A model generated the notes under the pieces. The model made no database searches. It saw nothing but the letters and a program-made list of their open reading frames with translations, and was not told the DNA's origin. Of a DNA stretch of 64,000 nt, positions 63,101 through 64,000 are shown in pieces. The DNA is from Taibaiella sp. (lineage in GTDB: Bacteria > Bacteroidota > Bacteroidia > Chitinophagales > Chitinophagaceae), in NCBI GenBank assembly GCA_013815385.1, contig JACDGL010000001.1, forward strand, positions 248,001-312,000, given 5' to 3'. The position numbers and the translations under genes were made by a program. Each line of letters opens with the position of its first letter. Position 1 is the first letter of the stretch.

Positions 63101-64000
63101 CCTGCTAACCTACCAAATAGTTGCTCTTCCTTTTCAGTCGCATTGATCTGCCTCAGTATCACCTGGCTATGCGTCCAAGCCAATTCAAACACCCTGTCTT
63201 TATGATGCCTGTCCTGGTATTTCTCTATAAGACCTGTGCAAATTTCCCTTGTATCACCTACACCTATTATAAGATCTATTGAAATGCTTTCATCTTCTTC
63301 CAATACTACTTGATGACGGATAGCAACTATAGGATCCAATACGGAGCCTTGACTATTGCTAAGTGGCCCCGGCTTATCCATAGCCTGGGGATTGGCAACT
63401 GTATTGCCATGGCCAAGGAACTGCATTCTGTCTGTTTCATATGAGGTTTCAGCTTTATCACCTGTATTCATCACCATAGAATGAAACATCCATGGCGGCT
63501 GCTCACCTGCGGCACGTGGCCTTCGCGAGCAAATAATGGCATGGTGATCCTGAAGAATCTCTGTCTCAACAAACAAATTACTAAAAGCCTGCTGCATAGC
63601 ATCAGAAGCAGGCGATGCTAAAACAACTTCTGAATAACTGGTGATTTCAAGAGTTCTGGTGCCTGCTGATCTGTTTGTAATCTTTATCCTGCGCATTTCA
63701 ATGTCATCTTCCGGCGACACAACAATTTCCGTATGCACATCTATGTCGCCTCTGGAATTATGGAAATCTATTCTACCCTGCGAAAATGCGGCCTCAAAAT
63801 ATCTTCCTTTTGTATGAGTAGGCTGAAATGTATTTGACCAGTATGTTCCTGTTTCCACATCACATATATAGCAAAATGCACCCCAGTTATCGCATGTACT
63901 GTCTTCACGCCAACGGGTAATGGCAATATCTTTCCATCGGCTATAGCCGCCACCTGAGTTGGTAACCATTACATGGTAGTTACCATTAGATAATAGCTGC
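60184..64000 (-). CDS. cyclic beta-1,2-glucan synthase-like GH94 enzyme, N-terminal part off window
   Basis: The frame continues past 63969 to the right edge without a stop; the upstream codons read QLLSNGNYHV before MVTNSGGGYSRW, so the true start is off the window. The visible 1270 or so residues match the C-terminal part of NdvB-type enzymes: repeats of NSGGGYSRWKDIAITRWRED-like and HSFSGSGGFS-like sugar-binding segments, then the GH94 phosphorylase domain with SGYYQSGGAFGFRDQLQD and the catalytic Asp in MGTGDWNDGMDRVGAGG. NdvB makes cyclic beta-1,2-glucan; GH94 sets ring size. The glycosyltransferase half is not visible, so a plain phosphorylase is possible. Confidence 0.85.
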   Translation of the reverse strand, partial: QLLSNGNYHVMVTNSGGGYSRWKDIAITRWREDSTCDNWGAFCYICDVETGTYWSNTFQPTHTKGRYFEAAFSQGRIDFHNSRGDIDVHTEIVVSPEDDIEMRRIKITNRSAGTRTLEITSYSEVVLASPASDAMQQAFSNLFVETEILQDHHAIICSRRPRAAGEQPPWMFHSMVMNTGDKAETSYETDRMQFLGHGNTVANPQAMDKPGPLSNSQGSVLDPIVAIRHQVVLEEDESISIDLIIGVGDTREICTGLIEKYQDRHHKDRVFELAWTHSQVILRQINATEKEEQLFGRLAGSIIYTNPVMRADASIIIKNQRGQSGLWGYSISGDLPIVLLHIEDQSNIELAKQLIKAHTYWRLKGLFVDLVIWNEDHDGYRLDFQNQIQALIPYELVDKPGGVFVRAADQISTEDRILFQTVARMNITDTNGPLDNYIKEDGAVRSRIPLISNANTYKPANTPIKLPENLLFFNGSGGFSPDGLEYVIAVDNKNRTPVPWVNVIANPVFGTVVSESGQAYTWTENAHELRLTPWNNDPVTDSAGEVFYLRDEDNGYSWSATPLPRGGEATYITRHGFGYSVFEHSEDGIHSEMTVYVDIEMPVKFTVIKVRNDSGRPRRLSATGYTEWVLGDLRAKTAMHIITEIDPVTGAFFSRNPYSTEFANHVAFFDTDETIKTYTADRAEFIGRNSSLQNPDAMRRIKLSGKIGVALDPCAAIQASFDLAEGEEREIIFRLGAGFDANNAGYIVTKSRGAAVAREALEKVKKYWKDTTSALQVETPDTAINTIANGWLTYQSLSCRLWGRSGYYQSGGAFGFRDQLQDVLSLLHAHPELARKQVLLCASRQFEEGDVQHWWHPPTGRGVRTRISDDYLWLPFVTSRYLVHTGDVQILEESSSFLKGRMLNTGEESYYDLPSASSQSATLYQHCVQAIKHGLNFGQHGLPLMGTGDWNDGMDRVGAGGKGESIWLGFFLYDVLTRFTPIATSHNDPDFAEQCKKEAETLRAALDKNGWDGEWYRRAYFDDGTPLGSSTNQDCQIDSIAQSWSVLSGGGNPERSKIAMESAEKRLVKKEAALIQLLDPPFDKAPIDPGYIKGYVPGVRENGGQYTHAAVWMIMAFAKAGDSKRTWELLQMINPINHGSSPDKIGIYKVEPYVVAGDIYAVAPHTGRGGWTWYSGSASWLYQLIVESFLGLKTEADKLFIVPCIPADWQAFKVHYRYKATLYHISVQQKNGMGETTVTIDGVKQDGNAISLIDDRKERLVEVTIFTEKNA

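Overview
The window looks like chromosomal DNA of a Bacteroidota bacterium, probably Chitinophagales/Chitinophagaceae. The signs are a fused LpxC-FabZ enzyme inside an lpxD-lpxCfabZ-lpxA operon, a PorP/SprF (type IX secretion) protein, DUF4421 and DUF5723 outer-membrane proteins, an MlaE-MlaF-MlaD set without other mla genes, and many promoters with the Bacteroidota -7 box (TAnnTTTG) and -33 TTTG instead of sigma70 boxes. No rRNA, tRNA, CRISPR array or intact insertion sequence was seen.

Layout. 1-8.5 kb: 5' part of a secreted trypsin-like protease, the Mla/MCE lipid transporter, a large OmpA protein and two exported proteins of unknown function. 8.5-12.6 kb: dnaE followed by trxA. 12.6-15.8 kb: an accessory island with a Hanks-type Ser/Thr kinase and a divergent HELGH metallopeptidase-like gene, enclosed by two nested pairs of inverted repeats and carrying three copies of a REP-like hairpin. 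15.8-28.1 kb: desaturase, TPR protein, an encapsulated-ferritin-like protein with no encapsulin nearby, mtgA, acyl-CoA dehydrogenase, hydrolase, glycosyltransferase, RsmI-like methylase, alkyladenine glycosylase, PorP, and small envelope proteins. 28.4-39.7 kb: hydroxyacyl-CoA dehydrogenase, then a co-directional envelope block: transglutaminase-like membrane protein, PBP1A, HD hydrolase, lpxD, lpxC-fabZ, lpxA and a lone ABC ATPase with a degenerate H-loop. 39.7-51 kb: GT39 glycosyltransferase, MFS transporter, YggS, PanB, HMG-CoA lyase, MqnA, RNase HI, CDF transporter, penicillin acylase and a lytic transglycosylase. 51-55.5 kb: OmpA lipoprotein, exported MsrB, DUF1223, deaminase, dienelactone hydrolase and a thioesterase preceded by a terminator-like leader. 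55.7-64 kb: DUF1801, a group III truncated haemoglobin, porin, ammonium transporter, DUF1003, and the C-terminal part of a giant cyclic beta-1,2-glucan synthase-like enzyme that runs off the right edge.

Most of the window is housekeeping and envelope biogenesis: outer-membrane lipid balance (Mla), lipid A synthesis, peptidoglycan synthesis and turnover, and protein secretion. The regions most worth a second look are the inverted-repeat-bounded kinase/peptidase island (12.67-15.70 kb), the orphan EncFtn-like gene (18.1 kb), the duplicated 60-bp element before the truncated haemoglobin and the porin-amt pair (56.3 and 57.0 kb), and the leader with its own terminator before the thioesterase (54.9-55.0 kb). 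Gene starts were moved inward where a signal peptide, family N-terminus or -7 box favoured it. All assignments are by eye from sequence motifs; no database search was run.
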